Shown in pieces: positions 22,326 to 32,728 of a stretch of 64,000 nt of DNA (positions within the stretch are counted from its first letter, which is position 1; each line of letters opens with the position of its first letter). The stretch is from Pseudomonas fragi (GTDB taxonomy: Bacteria; Pseudomonadota; Gammaproteobacteria; Pseudomonadales; Pseudomonadaceae): assembly GCF_002269505.1 (NCBI RefSeq), contig NZ_NQKQ01000011.1:62001-126000 (forward strand), given 5' to 3'. The notes beneath the pieces are model-generated. The model ran no database searches, was not told the DNA's origin, and saw nothing but the letters and a program-made list of their open reading frames with translations. The position numbers and the translations under genes are program-made.

Positions 22326-23621
22326 TCAGACTTTCTCGCTCTGTACATTCACATACAGTGAACGGCCCGCGCCAAGCCCGGCGACGATGGCGCCCAGGCC
22401 GATAACGGCAAAAATCCAGCCCACTGCATTCCAGCCACCCGTCACTTCATGCACCACGCCCACAGCCAGAGGCCCCATCGATGCCACGGTGTAACCAATG
22501 CCTTGGGCCATGCCCGACAGGTTGGCGGCCACATGAGCATCGCGAGAGCGCAGCACGATCATGGTCAAGGCCAGGCTGAATGTACCGCCCTGTCCCAGAC
22601 CCAGCACGATCGCCCAGCCCCACAAGCCGTCGATGGGTGCATAAAGACAGCCAAACAGCCCGGCCAGGGTCATGCCCATGACCAGCACGATTGCCAGCCG
22701 CTGGTCTTTACCTCGCGTGGCCAGCCACGGTGCTGTCAGCGCGGTGATCAATTGCACGATCACCGAGCCCGACATCACCAGCCCCGCCTGAGTCGGCGTC
22801 AGGCCACGACCAATCAGGATTGAAGGCAACCAGCCAAAGACGATGTAGGACAACGATGACTGCAGCCCCATATAGAGCGTCACTTGCCAGGCCAGCGGGT
22901 CACGCAACAAGCCACGCACGCGGTAAGCAACGTTGTGCGCGCCCTGGCGCTTGCCCACTTGTGGCAGCCAGAAAACCACCGCTAGCAGTGCAGGCAAGGC
23001 CCAAAAGCCCAGCCCCATTGCCCAGCTCTGCCCCAGTGACTCGCTAAGTGGCACCGTGGCCCCCGCTGCCAGCGCCGCTCCCAGGCACAAGGCCATGGTG
23101 TACACCCCGGTCATGGTTCCTGCATGCCCGGCGAAGTCACGTTTGATGATGCCCGGCAACAACACACCGATAACGCCAATACTGGCCCCCGCCAGAATGC
23201 TCCCGGCGAACAGCCCCACCTCCCCCAGGCAACTGCGCAGAACAATACCGCCGCCCAGCGTCAGCAAAATCCCCAGCACCACCCGCTCTGTACCAAAACG
23301 CCGCGCAAGGATTGGTGCCAGCGGTGCGAACAACCCCAGGCACAGCACCGGCAAAGTGGTCAGCAGCCCGGCCTGCGCTGCCGACAGGCCCAGCCGGTCC
23401 GAGACCTCACCCAGCAACGGCGCCATGCTCGACAATGCAGGCCGCAAGTTCAACGCCACCAGCACCAGCCCCAACAGCAGCAGCCACGGGCGCAACACCA
23501 CGGGTGGTGTGTGCTGCACGTGCTCGTCATCTGCTTGGGCGTCGATCAGCAACTCTTCCAGCTCATCGAGATGATGCACAGGCTCGACGCTGGCATTGGC
23601 AATTGACGAGGGGTGGCTCAT
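22326..23621 (-). CDS. CynX/NimT-family MFS transporter
   Basis: The product (431 residues from the ATG at 23621) is a twelve-helix major facilitator. It carries the CynX-family hallmark LNLRPALSSMAPLLGEVSD just after a soluble acidic N-terminus of about 45 residues (HHLDELEELLIDAQADDE). CynX-type members export or import small anions or nitroimidazoles; the substrate here is unknown. I prefer 23621 over 23645 because GGAG lies 6 bases upstream. The earlier ATG would overlap the end of the GntR gene. It forms a two-gene unit with that regulator, which probably controls it. Confidence 0.88.
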   Translation of the reverse strand: MSHPSSIANASVEPVHHLDELEELLIDAQADDEHVQHTPPVVLRPWLLLLGLVLVALNLRPALSSMAPLLGEVSDRLGLSAAQAGLLTTLPVLCLGLFAPLAPILARRFGTERVVLGILLTLGGGIVLRSCLGEVGLFAGSILAGASIGVIGVLLPGIIKRDFAGHAGTMTGVYTMALCLGAALAAGATVPLSESLGQSWAMGLGFWALPALLAVVFWLPQVGKRQGAHNVAYRVRGLLRDPLAWQVTLYMGLQSSLSYIVFGWLPSILIGRGLTPTQAGLVMSGSVIVQLITALTAPWLATRGKDQRLAIVLVMGMTLAGLFGCLYAPIDGLWGWAIVLGLGQGGTFSLALTMIVLRSRDAHVAANLSGMAQGIGYTVASMGPLAVGVVHEVTGGWNAVGWIFAVIGLGAIVAGLGAGRSLYVNVQSEKV

Positions 23622-23634
23622 GGCGCGCTCCGGC

Positions 23635-24294
23635 TCAAGGTTCATTGATCAACGTCCGGCACAGCGCCATGGCCCGTTGCGGGTTTTGTTGTTCTACGGC
23701 TTCCAGTAACTCGACGTGCAGGTCAAACACCACTTGACGACGCGGGTGGACGTCCATGGTCTTGCGCAAATGATTGGTCACAACGCTGGCGGTGTAGCGG
23801 TACAGCTCGCTCAAGGCCGGGTTGTGGGCGGCATCGATCAGCCGCTGGTGAAACACCAGGTCGCAGCAAATATAGGTATCGAGTTCACCGTGATAATGCT
23901 CGCCACTGGCATCGAGCGCCTGATGCAGCAAGCGCAAGTCTTCGGCCGTGCGGCGCAAGGCGGCCAGGCCAACGGCTTCGACCTCAATGATGTGGCGCAT
24001 CTCCCGCCCCTGCTCCAGAGAACAGGATGACAACGCTCGCAGCGTGTCCATCGGGTCGACACGACCCCGCAGGTAACTGCCATCGCCCTGGCGAATTTCG
24101 ATCAGCCCGGCAAATGCCAGCACGCGCATGGCTTCACGCACAGTGTTGCGGCTGATGTTCAGTTGCGTAGCCAGCTCGGGCTCGGTTGGTAAACGCTGCC
24201 CGACCTCCCAGGTACCGTTGTTTATTCGCGCACGCAGCTGCTCAAGGGCCTGGTCGACCAACGAACGTTTGATGATGGGAGAAGCATCTGTCAT
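23635..24294 (-). CDS. GntR-family (FCD/FadR-type) transcriptional regulator
   Basis: The N-terminal winged helix-turn-helix (about 10-75: QALEQLRARI, GQRLPTEPELATQLNISRNTVREAMRVLAFAGLI) is followed by an all-helical FCD ligand domain with the metal-ligand histidines of FLVFHQRL type (DLVFHQRLIDAAHN). I chose the ATG at 24294 since GGTGA lies 5 bases upstream; an ATG at 24306 is also possible. It precedes the CynX-type exporter and probably represses it until an organic acid or similar ligand is bound. A perfect inverted repeat immediately upstream is a likely autoregulatory operator. Confidence 0.88.
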   Translation of the reverse strand: MTDASPIIKRSLVDQALEQLRARINNGTWEVGQRLPTEPELATQLNISRNTVREAMRVLAFAGLIEIRQGDGSYLRGRVDPMDTLRALSSCSLEQGREMRHIIEVEAVGLAALRRTAEDLRLLHQALDASGEHYHGELDTYICCDLVFHQRLIDAAHNPALSELYRYTASVVTNHLRKTMDVHPRRQVVFDLHVELLEAVEQQNPQRAMALCRTLINEP

Positions 24295-24306
24295 TGAATT
24301 CACCAT

Positions 24307-24327
24307 TTCATCCAATCATAGGATGAA
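24307..24327. promoter_or_regulatory. Inverted repeat, likely operator of the GntR regulator
   Basis: TTCATCC and GGATGAA form a perfect 7-bp inverted repeat with a 7-base spacer, starting 13 bases before the preferred start of the GntR gene. The symmetric form and position fit a GntR-dimer operator. It also lies in the divergent region shared with mqsR. Confidence 0.5.
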
Positions 24328-24418
24328 TTTTCCGACATGTTATCCAGACCCATCCATGCAGGCAATCAACTACAGATTTAAAGCCCCCAAAAAACACTTA
24401 TTAATCATTGAACAAAAA

Positions 24419-24457
24419 ACCCTTTGAGGGTAGTTTAAATCATATCGAGGCGACCTC
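24419..24457 (+). promoter_or_regulatory. Two palindromes upstream of mqsR, likely MqsA operators
   Basis: ACCCT-TTG-AGGGT (24419-24431) and GAGG-CGA-CCTC (24447-24457) are perfect inverted repeats, each with a 3-base spacer. E. coli MqsA binds AACCT-N3-AGGTT sites in the mqsRA promoter, so the first palindrome is close to that form. The second overlaps the probable ribosome binding site (GAGG) of mqsR. Autorepression by MqsA is the expected mode. Confidence 0.6.
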
Positions 24458-24459
24458 TT

Positions 24460-24771
24460 ATGGAAAAGAAAACACCTCACTACAACCTCCAGTGCATTCA
24501 AGCCGATGTACAGCGGCTTGGCGCGGTAGCGTTCACCAAAAGCGCACTGGATGGCGGACGGACAATGGGCCTGACCCTGGCGCAAATGCAGCGTGTCATT
24601 GCCTCGCTGGAACGCAGGGAGCTGTACAAATCGATGTCGACCCACGCTGACCACAAGGTCTGGCAGGACGTATATCACGCACAGGCCTACGGTTTGGCCA
24701 TCTATATCAAGGTGACCTATCGCCCCAGCGGAGGGCCGCCGGTCATAGCTTTCAAGGAGAAAGACTTATGA
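24460..24771 (+). CDS. mqsR: Toxin MqsR, mRNA interferase
   Basis: MqsR is a RelE-fold ribonuclease of a type II toxin-antitoxin pair that cuts mRNA at GC-containing triplets and slows growth under stress. The 103-residue product begins MEKKTPHYNLQ, and shows FTKSALDGG, ELYKSMSTHADHKVWQDVY and the C-terminal VIAFKEKDL. These are the conserved blocks of the family, including the KSM and SDH/ADH-type residues of the active face. The gene order, toxin first, is the unusual order typical of mqsRA. It overlaps mqsA by 4 bases (ATGA). Confidence 0.94.
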   Translation: MEKKTPHYNLQCIQADVQRLGAVAFTKSALDGGRTMGLTLAQMQRVIASLERRELYKSMSTHADHKVWQDVYHAQAYGLAIYIKVTYRPSGGPPVIAFKEKDL

Positions 24772-25238
24772 GCAAAAATGACTGTTACAGCTGCGGGGCC
24801 GCCAATGCAATGCAAGCGTTCAGGGGCCGCAGCTTCAATGTGAGTTTCAAACAATTGAACCGTATGGTGCCTGACCTGGCCGGGCGGGAATGTACCGAAT
24901 GCGCAGAGATCGAATTCGATGCCCCCAGCGCAGAGCGTTATGCCCGGGCCGGTGACGAACTGATCGAAGATGCCAAGCGGGTGATGGCAGACGAGATGAA
25001 ACGGATTCGCCGCAAACTTCACTTCACCCAAAAAAGTGCCGTGCAGTTGTTATCGGGGGGCGGCCACAATGCTTTCAGCCGTTATGAGCGGGCCGAGGTA
25101 GAGCCACCAAAACCCTTGTTTGTGTTGATGCGTTTGCTTGACCGTCACCCCGAACTGGTGCGCGAGTTACAGGCCATCAACGAGTGTGCAGACATCAATG
25201 CGCTGCTGGTGCAAAAGCAACAGCAGCGCGAAAACTGA
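24768..25238 (+). CDS. mqsA: Antitoxin MqsA, zinc-finger/HTH
   Basis: MqsA binds MqsR through its N-terminal zinc domain and represses the operon through a C-terminal Xre-type helix-turn-helix. The four cysteines of the zinc site are visible (Cys6, Cys9, Cys42, Cys45). The DNA-binding region contains FTQKSAVQLLSGGGHNAFSR, and then YERAEVEPPKPL, which holds the Asn and Arg used for base contacts in the E. coli protein. At 156 residues it is longer than E. coli MqsA (131), by a C-terminal tail after LLDRHPELVREL. Its start overlaps the toxin stop. Confidence 0.93.
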   Translation: MSKNDCYSCGAANAMQAFRGRSFNVSFKQLNRMVPDLAGRECTECAEIEFDAPSAERYARAGDELIEDAKRVMADEMKRIRRKLHFTQKSAVQLLSGGGHNAFSRYERAEVEPPKPLFVLMRLLDRHPELVRELQAINECADINALLVQKQQQREN

Positions 25239-25280
25239 CCTCTATTCGCAGCCTTCGGCAGCTCTACAGGCTTTGCTGAA

Positions 25281-26045
25281 TCAATGCAAAATCTGATTCA
25301 GGAACAGTTTGGTGCGGTCATTTTGCGGGTTGTCAAAGAAGTCATTCGGCGCGGCCTCTTCGACGATTTCACCCTTGTCCATAAAGATCACCCGGTTGGC
25401 CACAGTGCGTGCAAAACCCATTTCGTGGGTTACGCAGAGCATGGTCATGCCGTCTTCAGCCAGACCGATCATGGTGTCCAAAACCTCTTTGACCATCTCC
25501 GGGTCAAGTGCTGAAGTCGGTTCATCGAACAGCATGATTTTCGGCTTCATGCACAACGCCCGGGCAATCGCTACACGCTGCTGCTGGCCACCCGACAACT
25601 GCCCCGGAAACTTGTGCGCCTGCTCCGGAATCCGTACACGCTCCAGATAATGCATGGCAATTTCTTCGGCCTGACGCCGGGGCATCTTGCGCACCCACAT
25701 CGGCGCCAGCGTGCAGTTCTGCAGGATGGTCAGGTGCGGAAACAAGTTGAAGTGCTGGAACACCATGCCCACTTCACGCCGCACCGTCTCGATCTGCTTG
25801 ATATCGTTGGTCAGCTCTACACCGTCAACCACGATGCGCCCCTGCTGGTGCTCTTCGAGGCGATTGAGGCAGCGGATGGTCGTCGATTTGCCCGAGCCCG
25901 AAGGCCCGCACAAAACAATGCGTTCGCCCGGCTGGACGTTAAGGTTGATGTCCTTGAGCACGTGAAACTGGCCGTACCACTTGTTGACGCCCTGCATCTG
26001 AATAATGCCTTCAGGGCTTGCAGGTTGTTTGATTGCTTCACTCAT
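25281..26045 (-). CDS. aapP: General amino-acid ABC transporter, ATP-binding subunit
   Basis: AapP powers the broad-range amino-acid importer. The 254-residue ATPase has Walker [10 protein letters not shown], the ABC signature LSGGQQQR, Walker [15 protein letters not shown] and the switch histidine in LCVTHEMGF. The amino-acid-specific box [12 protein letters not shown] is present. It is last in the aapJ-Q-M-P order, 13 bases after aapM. The gene ends 42 bases from the convergent mqsA. Confidence 0.95.
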   Translation of the reverse strand: MSEAIKQPASPEGIIQMQGVNKWYGQFHVLKDINLNVQPGERIVLCGPSGSGKSTTIRCLNRLEEHQQGRIVVDGVELTNDIKQIETVRREVGMVFQHFNLFPHLTILQNCTLAPMWVRKMPRRQAEEIAMHYLERVRIPEQAHKFPGQLSGGQQQRVAIARALCMKPKIMLFDEPTSALDPEMVKEVLDTMIGLAEDGMTMLCVTHEMGFARTVANRVIFMDKGEIVEEAAPNDFFDNPQNDRTKLFLNQILH

Positions 26046-26058
26046 GTCGCACTCCTAC

Positions 26059-27156
26059 CTAACGCTTGTGGCCAGTGTCCAGCTTGTGCTCCAGATGCAT
26101 GGAGTAGCGGGACATACCAAAACAGAAAATCCAGAACACCAACGCTGCAAACACATAGCCTTCAGTGGCCATGCCCAGCCATTTCGGGTCGGCGGCCGCT
26201 TGCTTGACGCTGTTGAGCAGGTCGAACAGACCGATGATGATCACCAGGCTGGTGTCCTTGAACAGTGCAATAAAGGTGTTGACGATGCCGGGGATAACCA
26301 GCTTCAGGGCTTGCGGCAAAATCACCAGGCCCATGCTGCGCCAGTAGCCCAGGCCCATCGCGGCAGCCGCCTCGTACTGCCCCTTGGGAATGGCTTGCAG
26401 ACCGCCGCGCACCACTTCAGCTACATACGCCGACTGGAACAGAATCACGCCGATCAAGGCCCGCAGTAATTTGTCGAAGTTCATGCCCTCGGGCAAAAAC
26501 AGCGGCAGCATTACCGAGGACATGAACAGCACGGTAATCAGCGGAACACCGCGCCAGAACTCGATAAAGGTCACGCACACCACGCGAATGGCCGGCATAT
26601 CCGAGCGTCGTCCCAGCGCCAGCATGATCCCCAATGGCAAAGCACCGGCAATGCCCACCGTGGCAATGACCAGGGTCAGCATCAAGCCGCCCCACTGGCT
26701 CGTGGCCACGTTGCTCAGGCCCCAGTAGCCGCCATGCAACAAGGTGAATGCCAGAATCGGGTAGACCACCAAAAAGCCCAGTCCCCAGATTGCCTTGTGC
26801 TTGAAGCGCGAGATAAACAACGGCGCGGCGCCCAACACGGCGAGCCACACTGTCAGGTCAACACGCCAGCGCAGTCCGGTCGGGTAATAGCCATACATGA
26901 ACTGGCCAAAACGCTGCTGGATAAACACCCAGCAGGCGCCCTCTTTGGTGCAATCAGCCTGTGTGCTCCCCACCCAGTTGGCATCGAAAATCGTCCAGCT
27001 CAGCAGCGGCGGCACGATCAGCCAGACCAGGTAAAAGGCAAACAGGGTTAGCAGAGTGTTGAGCCAGCTGGAAAACAGGTTGGCCCGCGCCCAGGCGACA
27101 ATACCGATGCGGTTGCCCGGCGGCGGCATGTCGGGTTTGAAAACATGAGTCGTCAT
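26059..27156 (-). CDS. aapM: General amino-acid ABC transporter, permease AapM
   Basis: AapM is one of two permeases of the Aap/Bzt-type importer. The 365-residue product is long for an amino-acid permease because of an N-terminal extension with a membrane segment and a periplasmic loop (including CTKEGACWVFIQQRFGQFMYG). The usual His/Glu/Gln permease core follows, with the ATPase-contact loop EVVRGGLQAIPKGQYEAAAAMGL-like region (seen as EVVRGGLQAIPKGQYEAA). The order and long N-terminus are diagnostic of Aap permeases. It is 10 bases from aapQ. Confidence 0.94.
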   Translation of the reverse strand: MTTHVFKPDMPPPGNRIGIVAWARANLFSSWLNTLLTLFAFYLVWLIVPPLLSWTIFDANWVGSTQADCTKEGACWVFIQQRFGQFMYGYYPTGLRWRVDLTVWLAVLGAAPLFISRFKHKAIWGLGFLVVYPILAFTLLHGGYWGLSNVATSQWGGLMLTLVIATVGIAGALPLGIMLALGRRSDMPAIRVVCVTFIEFWRGVPLITVLFMSSVMLPLFLPEGMNFDKLLRALIGVILFQSAYVAEVVRGGLQAIPKGQYEAAAAMGLGYWRSMGLVILPQALKLVIPGIVNTFIALFKDTSLVIIIGLFDLLNSVKQAAADPKWLGMATEGYVFAALVFWIFCFGMSRYSMHLEHKLDTGHKR

Positions 27157-27166
27157 AGTCCCGTCC

Positions 27167-28348
27167 TCATCGTTCGATCAGCGCAATACGCGTGTTGTAC
27201 CAATTCATCAGCAGCGAAATGCTGATGCTGATGGCCAGGTACACGCTCATGGTGATGGCAATGACTTCAATCGCTTGCCCGGTCTGGTTGAGTACGGTGC
27301 CGGCAAACAGTGAAACCATTTCCGGATAACCGATGCCCGCCGCCAGCGACGAGTTTTTCACCAGGTTCAGGTATTGGCTGGTCAAAGGCGGAATGATCAC
27401 CCGCAGCGCTTGCGGGATGATCACCTTGCGCAACGTCGGCCCGGGACGCAGGCCCAGCGAACGGGCGGCTTCTGTCTGGCCGTGGCTGACCGACTTGATC
27501 CCCGACCGTACGATCTCGGCAATAAAGGCCGCGGTGTACACCGTCAACGCAATGGTCAGCGCCAGCAGTTCCGGGATCAGCACCCAGCCACCGACAAAGT
27601 TGAAGCCCTTGAGCTGCGGCATTTCCCAGTGCACCGGGGTACCGAACAGCAACACGCACAGGCCCGGAATCGCCAGCAGCAGGAACAGCCCGACCCAGAA
27701 CTTGTGAAATGGCTCGCCGGTGTCTTCAAAGCGCTTGTTGGCCCGACGGACCATCAGCACCACCGCCACTATCGCCAATACCACACTGGCCACAAACGGC
27801 CAGAAAGCATCGGTGCCTACTGCGGCCGGCATGTTCAAGCCACGGCTGCTCATATAGAAAGTGTTGGCAAAGTTATGGCTGTTGCGTGGCCCCGGCATTG
27901 TCAGGAAGACCGCGAAGTACCAGAACAGGATTTGCAGCAATGGCGGAATATTGCGAAAGATCTCGACATACACCGTTGCCAGCTTGCTGATCATCCAGTT
28001 CGAAGACAGGCGCGCCACGCCAACGATAAAGCCCAGAATTGTTGCCAGAACGATGCCGATCACGGACACCAGCAAGGTATTGAGCAACCCGATCACAAAG
28101 ACCCGGGCATAACTGTCGGACTCGGTGTAATCAATCAAATGCTGCGCAATGCCAAACCCGGCACTGCGCTCCAGAAAGTCAAAACCCGAAGTGATACCGC
28201 GATGTTGCAGGTTGGTCTGGGTATTGTTGAACAGATACCAGCCCATGAAGACCACCAGCGCGACGGTGACGAGCTGAAATAACCACGCACGCACACGTGG
28301 ATCGCCGAGGCTGAGCCTGGGCTTGGGTGCGCCGACTTTAATTTGCAT
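27167..28348 (-). CDS. aapQ: General amino-acid ABC transporter, permease AapQ
   Basis: AapQ is the partner permease of AapM in the inner membrane. The 393-residue product has an N-terminal extension with a membrane helix (about 20-40) and a split permease domain. The ATPase-contact loop reads EIVRSGIKSVSHGQTEAARS, and the core has FRNIPPLLQILFWY. The insert between the first and second halves of the permease domain is typical for this subfamily. It is separated from aapJ by 65 bases containing a strong hairpin, probably reducing permease relative to binding-protein expression. Confidence 0.94.
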   Translation of the reverse strand: MQIKVGAPKPRLSLGDPRVRAWLFQLVTVALVVFMGWYLFNNTQTNLQHRGITSGFDFLERSAGFGIAQHLIDYTESDSYARVFVIGLLNTLLVSVIGIVLATILGFIVGVARLSSNWMISKLATVYVEIFRNIPPLLQILFWYFAVFLTMPGPRNSHNFANTFYMSSRGLNMPAAVGTDAFWPFVASVVLAIVAVVLMVRRANKRFEDTGEPFHKFWVGLFLLLAIPGLCVLLFGTPVHWEMPQLKGFNFVGGWVLIPELLALTIALTVYTAAFIAEIVRSGIKSVSHGQTEAARSLGLRPGPTLRKVIIPQALRVIIPPLTSQYLNLVKNSSLAAGIGYPEMVSLFAGTVLNQTGQAIEVIAITMSVYLAISISISLLMNWYNTRIALIER

Positions 28349-28378
28349 GAAGTGCCCCTAACAATGGATCAGACAACA

Positions 28379-28405
28379 TCACCCGGCAGTTGGCCTGCCG
28401 GGTGA
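28379..28405 (-). promoter_or_regulatory. Hairpin between aapJ and aapQ
   Basis: A perfect 10-bp stem (TCACCCGGCA / TGCCGGGTGA) with a 7-base loop lies 8 bases after the aapJ stop. Hairpins here are common in binding-protein-dependent operons and protect the binding-protein mRNA while lowering downstream expression. There is no T run, so it is not a complete terminator. Confidence 0.7.
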
Positions 28406-28413
28406 AAGGGCTA

Positions 28414-29445
28414 TCAGCGCACAGGGGGTGCGTATTGAATGCCGCCGTTATTCCACAGAGCGTTCAGCCCGCGGTCGATGGCCAGAGGCGTGCTTTTACC
28501 GAGGTTTTTCTCGAAGACTTCACCGTAGTTACCCACCTGGCTGACAATCTGCACCACCCAGTCTTTTGGCAGTTTCAGGTCTTTGCCGTATTCGCCGTCA
28601 GCACCCAGCAAGCGGGCTACATCCGGGTTTTTGGTTGATTTGGCTTCAGCCAGCACGTTTTTCGAGGTGATGCCTGCTTCTTCAGCATTGAGCATGGCAA
28701 ACAGGGTCCACTTCACAATGCTGAACCAGTCTTCGTCACCCTTGCGCACCACCGGGCCCAGGGGCTCCTTGGAAATGGTCTCAGGCAATACGACGTATTC
28801 GCTCGGGTTGGCCAGCTTGCTGCGCTGTGCGTACAACTGCGACTTGTCGGAGGTCAACACATCGCAGCGGCCGCTTTCCAGCGATTTGGCGCTTTCGTCG
28901 GAAGTATCGAAGGTGATCGGGGTGTACTTCAGATTATTGCCGCGGAAGTAATCCGATACGTTCAACTCAGTGGTCGTACCGGCCTGGATGCAGATGGTTG
29001 CACCATCCAGCTCTTTGGCACTTTTTACGCCCAGCTTGTTGTTGACCAGAAAGCCAATGCCGTCGTAATAGGTCACGCCCGCAAACACCATGCCCATGCC
29101 CGCATCACGGGAGCTGGTCCAGGTGGTATTGCGCGACAGCACATCGACTTCGCCAGATTGCAGCGCGGTGAAACGCTCCTTGGCGTTCAACTGGCTGAAC
29201 TTGACCTTGGTGGCATCGCCAAATACGGCGGCGGCCACTGCACGGCAAATGTCTGCATCAATACCCTGAATCTTGCCAGTGGCATCTGGCACCGAAAAAC
29301 CCGGCAAACCGTCACTCACGCCACATTGCACAAAGCCTTTCTTTTTAACGCCGTCCAGAGTCGCGCCTGCGTGGGCAAAACCACTGGCACTGAGTAACAC
29401 GATGGCTGCTGTGGCCAAAGCCAGGGTGGATTTCAACTGCTTCAT
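28414..29445 (-). CDS. aapJ: General amino-acid ABC transporter, periplasmic binding protein
   Basis: AapJ captures L-amino acids in the periplasm for AapQMP. The 343-residue product has a Sec signal peptide (MKQLKSTLALATAAIVLLSA, cleavage near GFAHA/GA at about residue 26). The mature part starts TLDGVKKKGFVQCGVSDGLPG, and the family 3 binding-protein core with GIDADICRAVAAAVFGD follows. The ribosome binding site GGAGGTTTGA directly before the ATG is very strong. It is the first gene of the operon. Confidence 0.96.
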   Translation of the reverse strand: MKQLKSTLALATAAIVLLSASGFAHAGATLDGVKKKGFVQCGVSDGLPGFSVPDATGKIQGIDADICRAVAAAVFGDATKVKFSQLNAKERFTALQSGEVDVLSRNTTWTSSRDAGMGMVFAGVTYYDGIGFLVNNKLGVKSAKELDGATICIQAGTTTELNVSDYFRGNNLKYTPITFDTSDESAKSLESGRCDVLTSDKSQLYAQRSKLANPSEYVVLPETISKEPLGPVVRKGDEDWFSIVKWTLFAMLNAEEAGITSKNVLAEAKSTKNPDVARLLGADGEYGKDLKLPKDWVVQIVSQVGNYGEVFEKNLGKSTPLAIDRGLNALWNNGGIQYAPPVR

Positions 29446-30507
<1,062 letters not shown>

Positions 30508-30599
30508 AACGGCAACATCCTGTCGTTCACTACACGCCGAGCACTCGACTTGCATTACACTGCCCGGCGTACACTCCTTAACCAACTGATGAGATGACC

Positions 30600-32090
<1,491 letters not shown>

Positions 32091-32105
32091 AGACTCTCGT
32101 AATAA

Positions 32106-32137
32106 CCGATGCCGACTGAATAGTCGGCATCGGTTTA
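32106..32137 (+). terminator. Rho-independent terminator after rhlB
   Basis: CCGATGCCGACT and AGTCGGCATCGG form a perfect 12-bp stem with a 4-base loop followed by TTT. It is 15 bases after rhlB and marks the left border between core sequence and the type IV secretion island. Confidence 0.9.
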
Positions 32138-32144
32138 AAACCGC

Positions 32145-32648
32145 TCAAGTTTTCAGCTCACCGTAGTTGTATAAAGTAATTGAAATGCTCTCGTCCTCGG
32201 ACGGCCGAGAGAATGCTCGGGCACTGCATCCCCAACTTGGGACATCTTGCACACAGAGTTGGGGCAAGATTATTGCCTGCTCTGGCTTTAGCTCTATAGC
32301 CGCAGTGGCACCATGGCGCAATAGCCATTGCCGGGCCATCTCTCTGTTTCTCGGGTTTGATCCCACTAACTCGATCCGCTCTGCATGCGCCACTGCGTAA
32401 TAAAAGGCAGTGTCGTACGCCACATTATCACCCTTAAAATCATGGACTGTCAGACTCCACGGCGCTTCTGACCGGGACGATTTGAATGTCTTATTGCTGA
32501 AGACAAGATTAGGCAAATCGGGATTGACGGGCACGGGTACATGATTGAAATCGACAGGCACAGGCTTCGGCGGCGAAGAACATCCTGGCAAAATAACAAT
32601 CAACATTATGACCAATGCTACCGGTGACAAGTAATTCATGACGGCCAA
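32145..32648 (-). CDS. Lipoprotein at the 3' end of the virB operon (VirB12/Cag12-like)
   Basis: The 167-residue product has a lipoprotein signal (MAVMNYLSPVALVIMLIVI, then LPGC with Cys23) and a mature part starting CSSPPKPVPVDFNHVPV. The later segment ERIELVGSNPRNREMARQWL, then LRHGATAAI, vaguely resembles the OmpA-type peptidoglycan-binding pattern. Brucella VirB12 is a lipoprotein of similar length at the same place, after virB11, and starts its mature part with a similar CSSPPKP. Cag12-family lipoproteins are another candidate. It lies 80 bases after virB11, so it may be a partly independent cistron. Assignment is by position, lipobox and weak similarity only. Confidence 0.7.
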   Translation of the reverse strand: MAVMNYLSPVALVIMLIVILPGCSSPPKPVPVDFNHVPVPVNPDLPNLVFSNKTFKSSRSEAPWSLTVHDFKGDNVAYDTAFYYAVAHAERIELVGSNPRNREMARQWLLRHGATAAIELKPEQAIILPQLCVQDVPSWGCSARAFSRPSEDESISITLYNYGELKT

Positions 32649-32728
32649 CCTTTATGGCTACGGGAACAACTTAAGCACAAAGCCTCAAGCAACAACCGGG
32701 CGCTGCCCTGCCCACCACTACCCAGTGT

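Noticed and set aside
27374..28282. Plus-strand open frame of 302 codons
   Set aside because: Antisense to aapQ, extremely Gln/His-rich, a typical shadow translation.
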